From positions 1,798,001 to 1,862,000 of the forward strand of contig NZ_CP052757.1 in NCBI RefSeq assembly GCF_009708005.2: 64,000 nucleotides of DNA, written 5' to 3'. Positions 39,036-50,249 of the stretch are shown here, piece after piece (position 1 is the stretch's first letter; the number at the start of each line of letters is the position of its first letter). The DNA comes from Cellulosimicrobium protaetiae (lineage in GTDB: Bacteria > Actinomycetota > Actinomycetes > Actinomycetales > Cellulomonadaceae). A program made the position numbers and the translations under genes. Below the pieces are notes generated by a model. That model ran no database searches and was not told where the DNA came from. It saw nothing but the letters and a program-made list of their open reading frames with translations.

Positions 39036-39863
39036 TCACGCGGTGTCGCCGGCCCGGAAGCGCTCCGGCAGGTCGGTGACCCCCTCGCCGTCGACGAGTC
39101 GCCTCGCCCGGTCGGGCGAGGCGACGAGCGCGTCGCCTGCGGCGGCGGACACGAGCACCACGGACCCTTCGGCGCACCACGTCCCGACGGCTGCCACGAG
39201 CACGTCGCTCGCGCGCTCGACGGGTGCTCCCGGGTCCGGGGACTCGAGAAGGACGCGCCCACCGCCGCGGCTGGGGCGGACCAGCTCGTCGTGGCGCAGG
39301 AGCGACCCCGACACCGTCTCCACCGCGGTCGACCGCAGATCGACGACGGGCACCCAGCCGACCTGGTCCCCGTAGGTCATGACGGCGGACGCGGCGTCGA
39401 TCGCCCCGGCGGGGAGGTCGCCGTCGAACCGCCGCGCGAGCGCGGGCAGGGAGACGGCGACCAGCTCGGCACGGGTGCCGTGCCAGCTGCCCGGGCGCGT
39501 CGTCACGACGACGTCCGGTCGCGTGGTGCCCTCGTCCGTCGTACGGTCTTCCTCGGCGGCCACGAGGACGACCGTCGCTCCGACGCGCCATGCGGCCAGC
39601 GCCCAGACGATCGTGCGCCAATGCACCGGAAGGTCGAGAACGACTCGTGCACCGGGGCCGGCGTCGAATTCCTCGACGAGAAGGTTGGTCGTCTTGTTGA
39701 CCCAGTTCTCGAGCACTGCGCCCGAGAGCTCGACGCGCTCGCCGTCGTCGCCGTACCACGTGAGGCGGGGGCGGCCGGGCTCGCGCGTGAGGAGTCGGAG
39801 CAGGTCAGCGACGTGCGCGGGGCGGTCCGAGCGAGGGCCGGGGGGAGGGGGAGCTGTCACCAT
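39036..39863 (-). CDS. TIGR03089-family protein (adenylating-enzyme N-domain relative)
   Basis: A 275-residue actinobacterial protein that resembles a shortened acyl-CoA synthetase. GRPRLTWYGDDGERVELSG, NWVNKTTNLLVEEF and WRVGATVVLV match the N-terminal lobe of AMP-forming ligases, but the phosphate-binding loop and the C-terminal lid are missing, so it probably cannot adenylate. The function is not known to me. ATG 39863 is seven bases downstream of a TAGGGT box and has no Shine-Dalgarno, so the mRNA is probably leaderless. It is divergent from whiB2 and converges on lhgO with an 18-bp gap. Confidence 0.8.
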   Translation of the reverse strand: MVTAPPPPGPRSDRPAHVADLLRLLTREPGRPRLTWYGDDGERVELSGAVLENWVNKTTNLLVEEFDAGPGARVVLDLPVHWRTIVWALAAWRVGATVVLVAAEEDRTTDEGTTRPDVVVTTRPGSWHGTRAELVAVSLPALARRFDGDLPAGAIDAASAVMTYGDQVGWVPVVDLRSTAVETVSGSLLRHDELVRPSRGGGRVLLESPDPGAPVERASDVLVAAVGTWCAEGSVVLVSAAAGDALVASPDRARRLVDGEGVTDLPERFRAGDTA

Positions 39864-39870
39864 GGACACC

Positions 39871-39876
39871 ACCCTA
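39871..39876 (-). promoter_or_regulatory. -10 element TAGGGT, leaderless TIGR03089 gene
   Basis: TAGGGT on the minus strand is followed by exactly seven bases and then the ATG, the spacing expected when transcription starts at the A of the start codon. Confidence 0.6.
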
Positions 39877-39882
39877 GAACGC

Positions 39883-39972
39883 TGATAGCGGCTCCCGACA
39901 TGTCGGAATTTCACCCCTCGCCTCCTCGTCGCTATCACATTTCGGCTTGACGCCCGCGGACGACACGCGTGT
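39883..39972. promoter_or_regulatory. Nested dyads between TIGR03089 and whiB2
   Basis: A perfect 12-bp palindrome CCGACATGTCGG (39895-39906) lies between the inverted arms TGATAGCG (39883-39890) and CGCTATCA (39930-39937). A further perfect palindrome ACACGCGTGT (39963-39972) sits inside the whiB2 promoter and includes GACAC. These look like regulator binding sites in the divergent control region. Confidence 0.5.
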
Positions 39973-39977
39973 AATTT
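39947..39977 (+). promoter_or_regulatory. whiB2 promoter TTGACG / TAATTT
   Basis: TTGACG (39947-39952) and TAATTT (39972-39977) are 19 bases apart. The ATG at 39983 follows the -10 by five bases, so the transcript probably starts at or just before the start codon. Confidence 0.55.
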
Positions 39978-39982
39978 CTTCA

Positions 39983-40372
39983 ATGCAGTTTCCGGCGGGG
40001 TTCTCGCCACGAGGCCCGGCGAACGGCATGAAGGGGCGCACGATGTGGAACATGCTGGACGGGACGGGAGGGGTCTTCCCCTCCGACGCTGAACGAGAGG
40101 TGGAGCGCGTGGCACCGGTGCTGCCGCTCTTCGGCGAGCCGGTCGACGACTCGCTCATGGGATGGCAGGAGCGGGCGCTGTGCGCCCAGACCGACCCGGA
40201 GGCCTTCTTCCCGGAGAAGGGCGGGTCCACGCGCGAGGCGAAGAAGGTCTGCACCGGCTGCGAGGTCCGTGCGGAGTGCCTCGAGTACGCGCTCGAGAAC
40301 GACGAGCGCTTCGGCATCTGGGGCGGTCTCTCCGAGCGGGAGCGTCGCAAGCTCAAGCGCCGCGTCGTCTGA
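39983..40372 (+). CDS. whiB2: WhiB-family iron-sulfur regulator, WhiB2 type
   Basis: A 129-residue [4Fe-4S] transcription factor. The four cluster cysteines are Cys67, Cys90, Cys93 and Cys99 (spacing 22, 2 and 5), followed by the GIWGG turn and a basic C-terminus ERERRKLKRR. The core WQERALCAQTDPEAFFPEKG is that of mycobacterial WhiB2/WhmD and Streptomyces WhiB, linked to septation and cell division. I chose ATG 39983 because it sits directly behind a promoter and the codons up to 40043 have strong third-position GC. ATG 40043, with AAGGGG upstream, is the main alternative. Downstream genes match the mycobacterial whiB2 neighbourhood. Confidence 0.93.
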   Translation: MQFPAGFSPRGPANGMKGRTMWNMLDGTGGVFPSDAEREVERVAPVLPLFGEPVDDSLMGWQERALCAQTDPEAFFPEKGGSTREAKKVCTGCEVRAECLEYALENDERFGIWGGLSERERRKLKRRVV

Positions 40373-40504
40373 CGCGACGGCACGCCGACCGGCCGGGCGC
40401 GCTCGCGCCGTCGGGCCGTCCTGTGACGGGGTGACGACGCCCCGCCACACCGGGGCGCGCAAATACCGCGCTGGGGGCCGTGTCCGTCGCATGATCGACG
40501 GGAC

Positions 40505-43500
40505 ATGACTTCCTCCGACCTCACCACGCCCGCGCGCAGCGCACGCCCCGGCGACGTCACCCCCGGGGCGGCCGCGCGTGCCGCCGCGGTGCCGGGCCTC
40601 GTCGCGGCACCCGAGATCGTCGCTGCCGTCACGGGGGCGCTGCCGGTGGTCACGACCGTCACCGCGGTCGTCGTGACGCGCGGGAGCACGCCGTTCCTCG
40701 CCCACACGCTGGCCGCGCTGCGCCGGCAGACGACGAGCCCGCGCGACGTCGTCGTGGTCGACGCGGCGACGGGCGACGTCGGCGGCGAGCACGACGGGCT
40801 CCAGCTCGGGGACGCGCGGTTCGTGGCCGCCCCCCGCGCGCGCTCGTTCGGCGACGCGGTCGACGTGGCGCTCGCGCACGTCGATCCGGGCACGTGGCTC
40901 TGGCTCCTCCACGACGACTCGGCACCGGCCCCCGACGCGCTCGCCGAGCTCCTGCGCGCGGTCGAGCACTCCGCCGCGGTCGCGGTCGCGGGCCCGAAGC
41001 AGGAGCGCTGGACGGTGGGCACGGGGACCGAGCCCGCCCCGCCGTTCGAGCCCGGGTCCGCGAGCCGGCTCGTCGAGGTGGGGGTCACCACGACGCCGCT
41101 CGGCCGCCGCATGACGGGCATCGACGAGGACGAGATCGACCAGGGCCAGCACGACGCCCGCGACGACGTCCTCGCGGTCGGGCTCGCGGGCGCGCTCGTG
41201 CGCCGCACCGTGTGGCAGGAGCTCGGCGGGACGGACCCCGAGTACGGGCCGTTCGGGGACGGTCTCGACCTGTGCCGGCGCGCCCGCCTCGCCGGCCATC
41301 GCGTGATCGTCGTCCCCTCCGCGGTGGTGCGGCACGCGCAGGCGTCGCTGCTGGGTCTGCGGGAGCGCCGCCGCGGGAGCGCGACGGTCCCGGCCCCGGA
41401 CCCCGACTCCTCGTACGTGGCGCGTCGCCGGGCGCAGCTCCACGCCCGGCTGGTGGGGGTCGCCGCGCCGTGGCTGCCGTTCGTCGCGCTCGCGATGGTC
41501 CTCGGCGCGCCGTTCCATGCCGCGTACCGCCTGCTCGTCAAGCAGCCGGGGCACGCGCGCGACGAGCTCGTCGCGCCCCTGTGGGCGCTCGTCCGGGTGG
41601 GACCCGTGGCGCGCGCCCGCCGCCGGGCCCGGCGGACGCGGCGGCTCCCGCGCCGCGCCCTGCGCGCCCTGCGCGGGACGTGGCGCGAGGTGCTCGCGGA
41701 GCGCCGGGACCGCCGCCTGGCCCGCGCGGAGCGCCGCCGCACCGCGTGGGCACCCACGGACATCGAGCGACGCGAGCTGCGCGCCCTCGCCGTACGTCGC
41801 CGGGCCGGCCTCGCCGGCGCGGTCGTGGCGCTCGTCGCGTACTCCGCCGTCGTGTTCGGCCCGCTGGTCGGGTCGTTGCTCGCCGGCGGGCGCCTCGTCG
41901 GCGGGTCTCTCCTGCCTGCGACGGGCACGCTCGGCGACGTCTGGCGCGCCGCGACGACGGGCTGGGTCACGACCGGGCTCGGCGCACCCGCCCCGGCCGA
42001 CCCCTACGTCACGGCCCTCGTGCCGGCGTCGCTCCTCGCCGGGGGCGCGACGCAGAGTGCGGTGAACCTCCTGGTGCCGGCGTGCTTCGTGGTGGCCGGT
42101 GCCGGGGCCTGGTTCGCGGCCGGCGCGGTCGTGCGCTCCGTGCCCGCACGCGCCTGGGCGGTCGTGGTCTGGGTCGCGGCTCCCGCGCTCCTCACGGCCG
42201 TGGGGGGCGGACGCGTCGGGGCGGTGCTCGTGCACGCGACCCTGCCGTGGCTCGCGCTCGCCGTGGTCCGCGCGCTCGGCCTGCAGCGCGTCGACGTGGT
42301 CGCCCCGCCCACCGCCGACGGCGTCCGGCGGGGAGCGCGGCCCGAGCCGGGATCGCTCGCCGCGGCCGCCACGGCCGGGCTCCTGTTCGCGGTCGTCGTC
42401 GCCGGTTCGCCCGTCCTCCTCCCGGTCGGCGTCCTCGTGCTCCTGGTCGTCGCGCTCGGCGTGCGGTCCCACCGCCGCTACCTGGCGCTCGTCCCCGTGC
42501 CTGCCGTCGTGCTCTTCGCGCCGTTCCTCGTGCACGTGGCCCGGACGGCCACCGACGGCGGGTGGCGGCTGCTGCTCGCCGACCCGGGGGCGCCGGCCGC
42601 GGCCACGGCCGCGGACCCGTGGCAGCAGCTCCTCGGGCTGCCGACCTCGCCGGACCCCTGGTTCGGGATCGAGGGCGGCGGGACGCTGGACCTGCTCGCC
42701 CGGTGGGCTCCCTTCGTGGCCGGAGCCGTGGTCGTCGGGCTCGCCCTCGTGGCGGTGCTGCGCGGGCGCCGCCTCGCCGTCGGCGCGTGGTTCGTCGCGG
42801 CGCTCGGGCTGGCCACCGCGGTCCTCGCCGGCTCGACGGTCGTCGCGGCCGGGGCGTCGCCGGACGACCCGGTGACGGGCTGGCCCGGCGCCGGGGTCTC
42901 GCTCGCGCTGCTCGCGCTCCTCGGCGCCGCGCTCGCCGGCGCCCCTCGGCTGCCCGACGGCGGCGCTCCCGCCTGGCAGACCGGCGCGGTCGTCGCGCTG
43001 GGCCTGGTGATGACGCTGCTCCCGCTCGGGAGCGCGGCCTCGTGGACGGCCGGGGTGCTGCAGCGGGACGACGCACGCGTGGGCGCGGTCCGCGCGACGA
43101 CGGCACCCGTGGTCCCACCCGTGGGCCGCCAGATGCAGTCGTCCCCGAACCAGGCCCGTGTCCTCAGCCTCGAGCTCGGCCCCGGCGGGGTGGTCGAGTA
43201 CGCCGCGCTGCGCTCGGACGGACCGCAGGCGGTCGACTCGTCGGTCGTCGTGCACGCGTGGCAGACCGCGGACCCCGGCGCGACCGAGGGCGACCTGCCG
43301 CGCCTGGTCGCCGAGCTCGTGTCGGGCACCTCGGCGGACGTGACGGACGGCCTCGGGCGCCTCGGCGTCGGCGCCGTCCTCCTGCCCGCCGCGGGGGAGA
43401 CGGACCAGGCCCGCGCCGAGCTCGTGGCGCGGCTCGACATGGTGCCCGGGCTGGAGCGGATGACCGAGGGCCAGGCGGGGCTCGTGTGGCGCGTCGCACC

Positions 43501-43870
43501 CGAGGGCGGCGAACCGTCCTGGGCGCGCGTGGTGTCCGGCCCCGGGAGCGAGCCGCTCGCCGCGGACCGCGAGGCCCTGCGACCCGTGGACACGACCGTG
43601 GGCGACGGGCCCCGGGACCGCGTGGTCGTGCTCGCGGAGGCCGCGTCGTCCGGATGGCGCGCGACGCTCGACGGCCGGCCCCTGCAGGCGGTGGACCCGG
43701 GGACCACCGGGGGGCTGCAGGCGTTCGACCTCGGTCCCGACGCGGGACACCTCGAGGTGTTCCACGCGGCGGACCACCGGTCGGGGTGGATGACGGTGGC
43801 AGGGGTGACCCTGCTCGTGTACGTGCTGCTCGCGGTGCCGGTCCGGCGCCGGCGGGCGGGAGTGAGGTAG
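40505..43870 (+). CDS. Giant GT2 membrane glycosyltransferase
   Basis: A 1121-residue protein. The N-terminal GT2 domain (about 45-330) has VVVTRGSTPFLAHTLAALRRQ, WLLHDDSAPAPDALAEL and a late GPFGDGLDLCRRARLAG. It is followed by roughly 12 hydrophobic helices (about 440-860) and an extracytoplasmic C-terminal domain with one last helix. Such GT2 fusions are common in the actinobacterial whiB2 neighbourhood and are probably GT-C-like wall glycosyltransferases, but I do not know a proven substrate. The next gene (DUF5719) starts five bases after its stop, so the two probably act together at the cell surface. Confidence 0.85.
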   Translation: MTSSDLTTPARSARPGDVTPGAAARAAAVPGLVAAPEIVAAVTGALPVVTTVTAVVVTRGSTPFLAHTLAALRRQTTSPRDVVVVDAATGDVGGEHDGLQLGDARFVAAPRARSFGDAVDVALAHVDPGTWLWLLHDDSAPAPDALAELLRAVEHSAAVAVAGPKQERWTVGTGTEPAPPFEPGSASRLVEVGVTTTPLGRRMTGIDEDEIDQGQHDARDDVLAVGLAGALVRRTVWQELGGTDPEYGPFGDGLDLCRRARLAGHRVIVVPSAVVRHAQASLLGLRERRRGSATVPAPDPDSSYVARRRAQLHARLVGVAAPWLPFVALAMVLGAPFHAAYRLLVKQPGHARDELVAPLWALVRVGPVARARRRARRTRRLPRRALRALRGTWREVLAERRDRRLARAERRRTAWAPTDIERRELRALAVRRRAGLAGAVVALVAYSAVVFGPLVGSLLAGGRLVGGSLLPATGTLGDVWRAATTGWVTTGLGAPAPADPYVTALVPASLLAGGATQSAVNLLVPACFVVAGAGAWFAAGAVVRSVPARAWAVVVWVAAPALLTAVGGGRVGAVLVHATLPWLALAVVRALGLQRVDVVAPPTADGVRRGARPEPGSLAAAATAGLLFAVVVAGSPVLLPVGVLVLLVVALGVRSHRRYLALVPVPAVVLFAPFLVHVARTATDGGWRLLLADPGAPAAATAADPWQQLLGLPTSPDPWFGIEGGGTLDLLARWAPFVAGAVVVGLALVAVLRGRRLAVGAWFVAALGLATAVLAGSTVVAAGASPDDPVTGWPGAGVSLALLALLGAALAGAPRLPDGGAPAWQTGAVVALGLVMTLLPLGSAASWTAGVLQRDDARVGAVRATTAPVVPPVGRQMQSSPNQARVLSLELGPGGVVEYAALRSDGPQAVDSSVVVHAWQTADPGATEGDLPRLVAELVSGTSADVTDGLGRLGVGAVLLPAAGETDQARAELVARLDMVPGLERMTEGQAGLVWRVAPEGGEPSWARVVSGPGSEPLAADREALRPVDTTVGDGPRDRVVVLAEAASSGWRATLDGRPLQAVDPGTTGGLQAFDLGPDAGHLEVFHAADHRSGWMTVAGVTLLVYVLLAVPVRRRRAGVR

Positions 43871-43875
43871 ACGCG

Positions 43876-45627
43876 GTGCCGACGGACGAGACAGCTCACG
43901 AGGGCGGGTCGCGCGGGGCGCCGCCCGGGCGGGCGCGCGCGGTGCTGCGCCGGGTCACGACGACCGGCGCGGGACTCGTGGGCGTGCTCACGGTGGGGGC
44001 CGTGGCGGCGCTCGGCGCGACGGGGGCGACGTTCCTCCCGGCCGCGCCCGCCCCCGCCGACCCGGTGCAGCAGGTGACGGTGGAGCCGGCCCAGGAGCTC
44101 ACGGTCTGCCCCGGCCCCGCACGCCTCACCGACCCCGAGACGGTCGGCGACGCGCAGTTCGGCCCCGCCCCGGTCGGCACGACGAGCGCCCTGCGCGCCG
44201 TCGTCGAGGGTGACGGGTCCGCGGAGCTCGGCGCGTTCGACGGCACGGCCACGCGGGACGGGGCGCAGGAGCTCGAGCGGTCGCAGGGCGCCGACGCCAC
44301 GGTGGCCACCGTCGAGGACCCGGCCGAGGGGGCCGTGCTCACGGTCCGTCCGGGCGCCGACGACGCGCCGCGCGTCGCGGCGTCGATCGGGTCCGTCACG
44401 ACCGCCGGGGACCTGCGCGGCCTCGCCGCCGCGAGCTGCTCGCGCCCCGGCATCAGCCAGTGGCTCGTCGGCGGGAGCACCCAGATCGGCAGCAGCGCTC
44501 AGCTCGTCCTGCAGAACCCCGGGCTCACGCCCGCCGTCGTCCAGGTCGACGTGTGGGGGCAGGGGGGCGAGGCCGTGCTCTCCGGCGGCGGCCGACACCT
44601 CGTCGGACCGGGCGAGGAGGTCGTGACGCTCGTCGAGGCGGCGGCACCGGAGCAGCGGCGCCTCGTGGTGCACGTGACGGCGTCGGGCGGGCTCGTGTCC
44701 GCCTACCTGCAGCACTCGACCCTCGACGGGCTCGTCCCGCTCGGCGTCGACCTCGTCGTCCCCGGGGCCGAGCCCGCCCAGGACCTGGCGCTCGCCGGCG
44801 TCACGAGCGTCGGCGAGGCGGTCGACGACCCGCACGCGCCCCAGCTCCGCCTCCTCGCCCCGGGCGAGACGGGAGGGACCGCGCGCGTCACCGTCTACGG
44901 CGAGGACGGCGCGGTGCCGCTGCGCGGCGTGGAGGACGTCGCCCTCACGCCCGGGGTCGTCACGGACGTCTCGCTCGGCGGCCTTCCGGAGGGGTCGTAC
45001 GCCGTGGCCGTGCACGCGGACGTCCCCGTCGTCGCGGGGGCGTCGGTCGACCGGCGCGGCGAGCCGGACCCCGACCTGCTGCACGAGGAGCGCCAGTACG
45101 ACCGCGCCTGGATCGCCGCGCGGGCGGTGGCACCTGCACCCGCCGGCGACCCGGACGGGGTCGGCGCGCCCGGCGACGAGGACGCCGCGCGGGCCGGCCA
45201 GGTCGCGCTCGTCCCCGGGACGACGTCGGAGCTCACGCTCGCGGCGGTCCCGACGACGGTTGTGGCGGACGGTGGCGACGACCCGGCCGGCCGCCTCGAG
45301 CTCCGCGTCCGCGCCTACGACGAGGACGGCGCCGAGATCGGGTCGACGACCGTGACGCTCGCCGCCGGCACGGCGCAGACGCTCGACCCGTCCACGCTGC
45401 GCGACCAGGGATCGGAGGCCGTGGTCGCCGCCGTGACGGTCGACGTCGTCGGTCCGCGCGGGGACCTGGACCCGGTCTGGTCGGTCACGGCGAGCGCCGG
45501 TCCGCCGAGCGGCGACGACGGCGACGAGACGCCGAGCCTGGTGTCCGTGCTGCTGCCCGTCACCGACGCGCCCGCGCCCGGCGCGGTCGCGGTCCGCGCC
45601 ACGGACACCGCGGGCCTCGGGGACTGA
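43876..45627 (+). CDS. DUF5719-family exported protein
   Basis: A 583-residue protein with one N-terminal membrane helix (about residues 30-60, reading GLVGVLTVGAVAALGATGA). A long beta-rich extracytoplasmic part follows with Gly/Ala-rich repeats such as LVLQNPGLTPAVVQVDVWG and VSAYLQHSTLDGLVPLGVD. I recognise the family by its constant position after the giant GT2 in actinobacteria (DUF5719). No catalytic motif is visible. It is most likely an accessory or scaffold for the upstream glycosyltransferase at the outer membrane face; that role is inferred from the five-base gap only. GTG 43876. Confidence 0.78.
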   Translation: MPTDETAHEGGSRGAPPGRARAVLRRVTTTGAGLVGVLTVGAVAALGATGATFLPAAPAPADPVQQVTVEPAQELTVCPGPARLTDPETVGDAQFGPAPVGTTSALRAVVEGDGSAELGAFDGTATRDGAQELERSQGADATVATVEDPAEGAVLTVRPGADDAPRVAASIGSVTTAGDLRGLAAASCSRPGISQWLVGGSTQIGSSAQLVLQNPGLTPAVVQVDVWGQGGEAVLSGGGRHLVGPGEEVVTLVEAAAPEQRRLVVHVTASGGLVSAYLQHSTLDGLVPLGVDLVVPGAEPAQDLALAGVTSVGEAVDDPHAPQLRLLAPGETGGTARVTVYGEDGAVPLRGVEDVALTPGVVTDVSLGGLPEGSYAVAVHADVPVVAGASVDRRGEPDPDLLHEERQYDRAWIAARAVAPAPAGDPDGVGAPGDEDAARAGQVALVPGTTSELTLAAVPTTVVADGGDDPAGRLELRVRAYDEDGAEIGSTTVTLAAGTAQTLDPSTLRDQGSEAVVAAVTVDVVGPRGDLDPVWSVTASAGPPSGDDGDETPSLVSVLLPVTDAPAPGAVAVRATDTAGLGD

Positions 45628-45637
45628 CTGTCGTCCC

Positions 45638-46216
45638 TCAGCGGTCGCCGGTGTACCGGGGGTCGATCTCCTCCGGGGTCCGCGCGAGCAGGTGCGCGAC
45701 CTGCTCGACGAGCACGTCCCGCACGAGGTCCTCGAGGTCCTCGGCGTCGAACGCGCGTGCCTCGACCGGGCGCCGGTAGACGACGATCCGCGCGGGCTGG
45801 CCCGACTCCGCGGGGAAGCACCGGCCGAGCGGCACGCCACCGTCCTCCCACGGTGCGGGGTCGGACGGCGGGACGTCCTCGACCGCGAACTCCGTCCCGC
45901 GCAGCTGCTTCGCCCACGAGTGCTCGACACGTTCCACCACGTCGACGACGACGTCGTCGAACTTCTCCGCCCGCGTCCGGCTCGCCGGTGCGGTGGGCGG
46001 CAGGAGCGGCCCGCGGATCCCGCGACCACGGCGGTCCCGACGTCGCGGCACCGGGCCCTGGCCGCTCGGCCCCGGTGCGCGGGGAGGGATGACGAGCTCG
46101 TCGAACGAGACCGGGGGAGGGGCGGCGGCACCGCTCCGTGACCAGCGGTCGCGGGCCCGGCGCCCCTTGCCGGCGGGCTCGGGCCGCGAGCCGGGGGACG
46201 GAGAGTTGCCACGCAC
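45638..46216 (-). CDS. Metallopeptidase-like protein (Zincin_1/DUF1025), motif degenerate
   Basis: A 192-residue protein whose C-terminal 110 residues resemble the zincin-like family of mycobacterial Rv3259. Visible blocks are RAEKFDDVVVDVVERVEHSW, GQPARIVVYRRPVEARA and LVRDVLVEQVAHLLARTPEEID. The last would hold HExxH in active relatives, but here it reads EQVAH, so only the final histidine remains and peptidase activity is doubtful. The first 65 residues are basic and Pro-rich. The start GTG 46216 lies six bases behind a TACAGT box with no Shine-Dalgarno, so the mRNA is probably leaderless. Confidence 0.8.
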   Translation of the reverse strand: MRGNSPSPGSRPEPAGKGRRARDRWSRSGAAAPPPVSFDELVIPPRAPGPSGQGPVPRRRDRRGRGIRGPLLPPTAPASRTRAEKFDDVVVDVVERVEHSWAKQLRGTEFAVEDVPPSDPAPWEDGGVPLGRCFPAESGQPARIVVYRRPVEARAFDAEDLEDLVRDVLVEQVAHLLARTPEEIDPRYTGDR

Positions 46217-46222
46217 ACGACG

Positions 46223-46228
46223 ACTGTA
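46223..46228 (-). promoter_or_regulatory. -10 element TACAGT, leaderless start
   Basis: TACAGT on the minus strand is followed by six bases and then the GTG of the metallopeptidase-like gene. There is no Shine-Dalgarno, consistent with a leaderless mRNA. Confidence 0.55.
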
Positions 46229-46317
46229 GCCCGCCGACGCCCGCCGCAGCGCGCCCACCTGCGGCGGCGTGGGGTCCCGGACGGCGTGTGCCGGTCCCAG
46301 TACACGCCCGGAGGGCG

Positions 46318-46323
46318 TAAGGT
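46318..46323 (+). promoter_or_regulatory. -10 element TAAGGT, leaderless DUF3499
   Basis: TAAGGT is followed by six bases and the GTG at 46330, with no ribosome-binding site between them. Together with the divergent TACAGT this makes a back-to-back leaderless promoter pair. Confidence 0.55.
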
Positions 46324-46329
46324 CAGCGC

Positions 46330-46683
46330 GTGAGATCCGTCAGGCAGTGCTCGCGCACGGCGTGCGTCCGTGCCGCCGTCGCGACCCTCACCTACGTCTA
46401 CGCCGACTCCACGGCGGTCCTCGGCCCGCTCGCGCACCTCGCCGAGCCCCACAGCTACGACCTGTGCGCCGAGCACGCCGAGCGGCTCACCGCGCCGCGC
46501 GGCTGGGAGGTCGTGCGCCTGTCGCCGCAGTTCGTCGAGACCGGCCCGAGCGCCGACGACCTGTCGGCGCTCGCGGACGCGGTGCGCGAGGCGGGCAAGG
46601 TCCGGACGGAGCCCGAGCCGCCGGACGTCACCGAGGTCGGACGACGCGGCCACCTGCGCGTGCTGCGCGCCGAGGGCGACTGA
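46330..46683 (+). CDS. DUF3499-family protein
   Basis: A 117-residue soluble protein of a family restricted to actinobacteria (Rv3258c in M. tuberculosis). The N-terminal block QCSRTACVRAAVATLTYVYADS is characteristic. Cys7, Cys12, Cys46 and His49 (in LCAEHAERL) could form a zinc site. Its molecular function is unknown. It sits between a metallopeptidase-like gene and the rhamnose genes; in mycobacteria the order is whiB2, Rv3259, Rv3258c, pmmA. It converges on rmlC with four bases between stops. Confidence 0.9.
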   Translation: MRSVRQCSRTACVRAAVATLTYVYADSTAVLGPLAHLAEPHSYDLCAEHAERLTAPRGWEVVRLSPQFVETGPSADDLSALADAVREAGKVRTEPEPPDVTEVGRRGHLRVLRAEGD

Positions 46684-46687
46684 CCCG

Positions 46688-47305
46688 TCAGGCCCTGAGC
46701 GTGCGCACGAACGCGTCGACCTCCTCGGCGCGCGGCAGCGCACCGGCCTCGAGCGCGGCCCGGAGCGACGGGGCGGCGGCGTCCTTCGCGGAGAACGACG
46801 GGACGAGCGCGCGCCCGTGCGGCCCTGTCGTCGGCCAGTCGATCGCCAGGTCCGGGTCGGTCGGGTCCACGCCGTGCTCACGCTCGGGCGCGTAGCCGCT
46901 CGAGCACAGGTAGACGACGGTCGACCCGTCCTCGAGCGCCATGAACGCGTGCCCCATGCCTTCCGGGAGGAAGACGGCGCGGCGCTCGTGCGCGTCGAGG
47001 GTCACGGCGTCCCAGCGCCCGAACGTCGGGGAGCCGACGCGCAGGTCGACGACGACGTCGAGCACGGACCCTGCGACGCACGTCACGTACTTCGCCTGAC
47101 CGGGCGGGACGTCGGCGTAGTGCACGCCGCGGACCACGCCCGCGGCGGACACCGAGGCGTTCGCCTGCGCCAGGTCGAGGTCGCGACCGGTCGCCTCGCG
47201 CAGGGCCGGGGCCTTGAACCACTCGAGGAACACCCCGCGCTCGTCGGCGTGCTGGCGCGGCGTGAGCTCCCACGCCCCGGGGACGGTCAGCTCACGGGCG
47301 TTCAT
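46688..47305 (-). CDS. rmlC: dTDP-4-dehydrorhamnose 3,5-epimerase
   Basis: Epimerises the C3 and C5 positions of dTDP-4-keto-6-deoxyglucose, third step to dTDP-L-rhamnose. The 205-residue cupin has RGVFLEWFKAPAL, VRGVHYADVPPGQAKYVTC (active-site His) and VVVDLRVGSPTFGRW (Asp), then FLPEGMGHAFMALED. ATG 47305 has GAGGAG six bases upstream. It is divergent from rmlD with only 37 bp between starts, so the two promoters overlap. The dTDP-rhamnose genes here lie as two divergent pairs rather than one operon. Confidence 0.96.
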   Translation of the reverse strand: MNARELTVPGAWELTPRQHADERGVFLEWFKAPALREATGRDLDLAQANASVSAAGVVRGVHYADVPPGQAKYVTCVAGSVLDVVVDLRVGSPTFGRWDAVTLDAHERRAVFLPEGMGHAFMALEDGSTVVYLCSSGYAPEREHGVDPTDPDLAIDWPTTGPHGRALVPSFSAKDAAAPSLRAALEAGALPRAEEVDAFVRTLRA

Positions 47306-47317
47306 GCTGCTCCTCGA

Positions 47318-50197
<2,880 letters not shown>

Positions 50198-50237
50198 CCC
50201 TCTCCCGTCCCGGGGCGGCGGTCGGCACGCGCGCCGA

Positions 50238-50243
50238 TAGGCT
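50238..50243 (+). promoter_or_regulatory. -10 element TAGGCT, leaderless manB
   Basis: TAGGCT is followed by six bases (GGGCCG) and the GTG at 50250. The absence of any Shine-Dalgarno fits a leaderless mRNA. Confidence 0.6.
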
Positions 50244-50249
50244 GGGCCG

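Noticed and set aside
39980-43777. A very long open frame on the minus strand opposite the giant GT2 gene
   Set aside because: Its translation is low-complexity Arg/Ala/Gly-rich and lacks any family motif, while the plus strand encodes a clear GT2 membrane protein. Such antisense frames are expected at this GC content.
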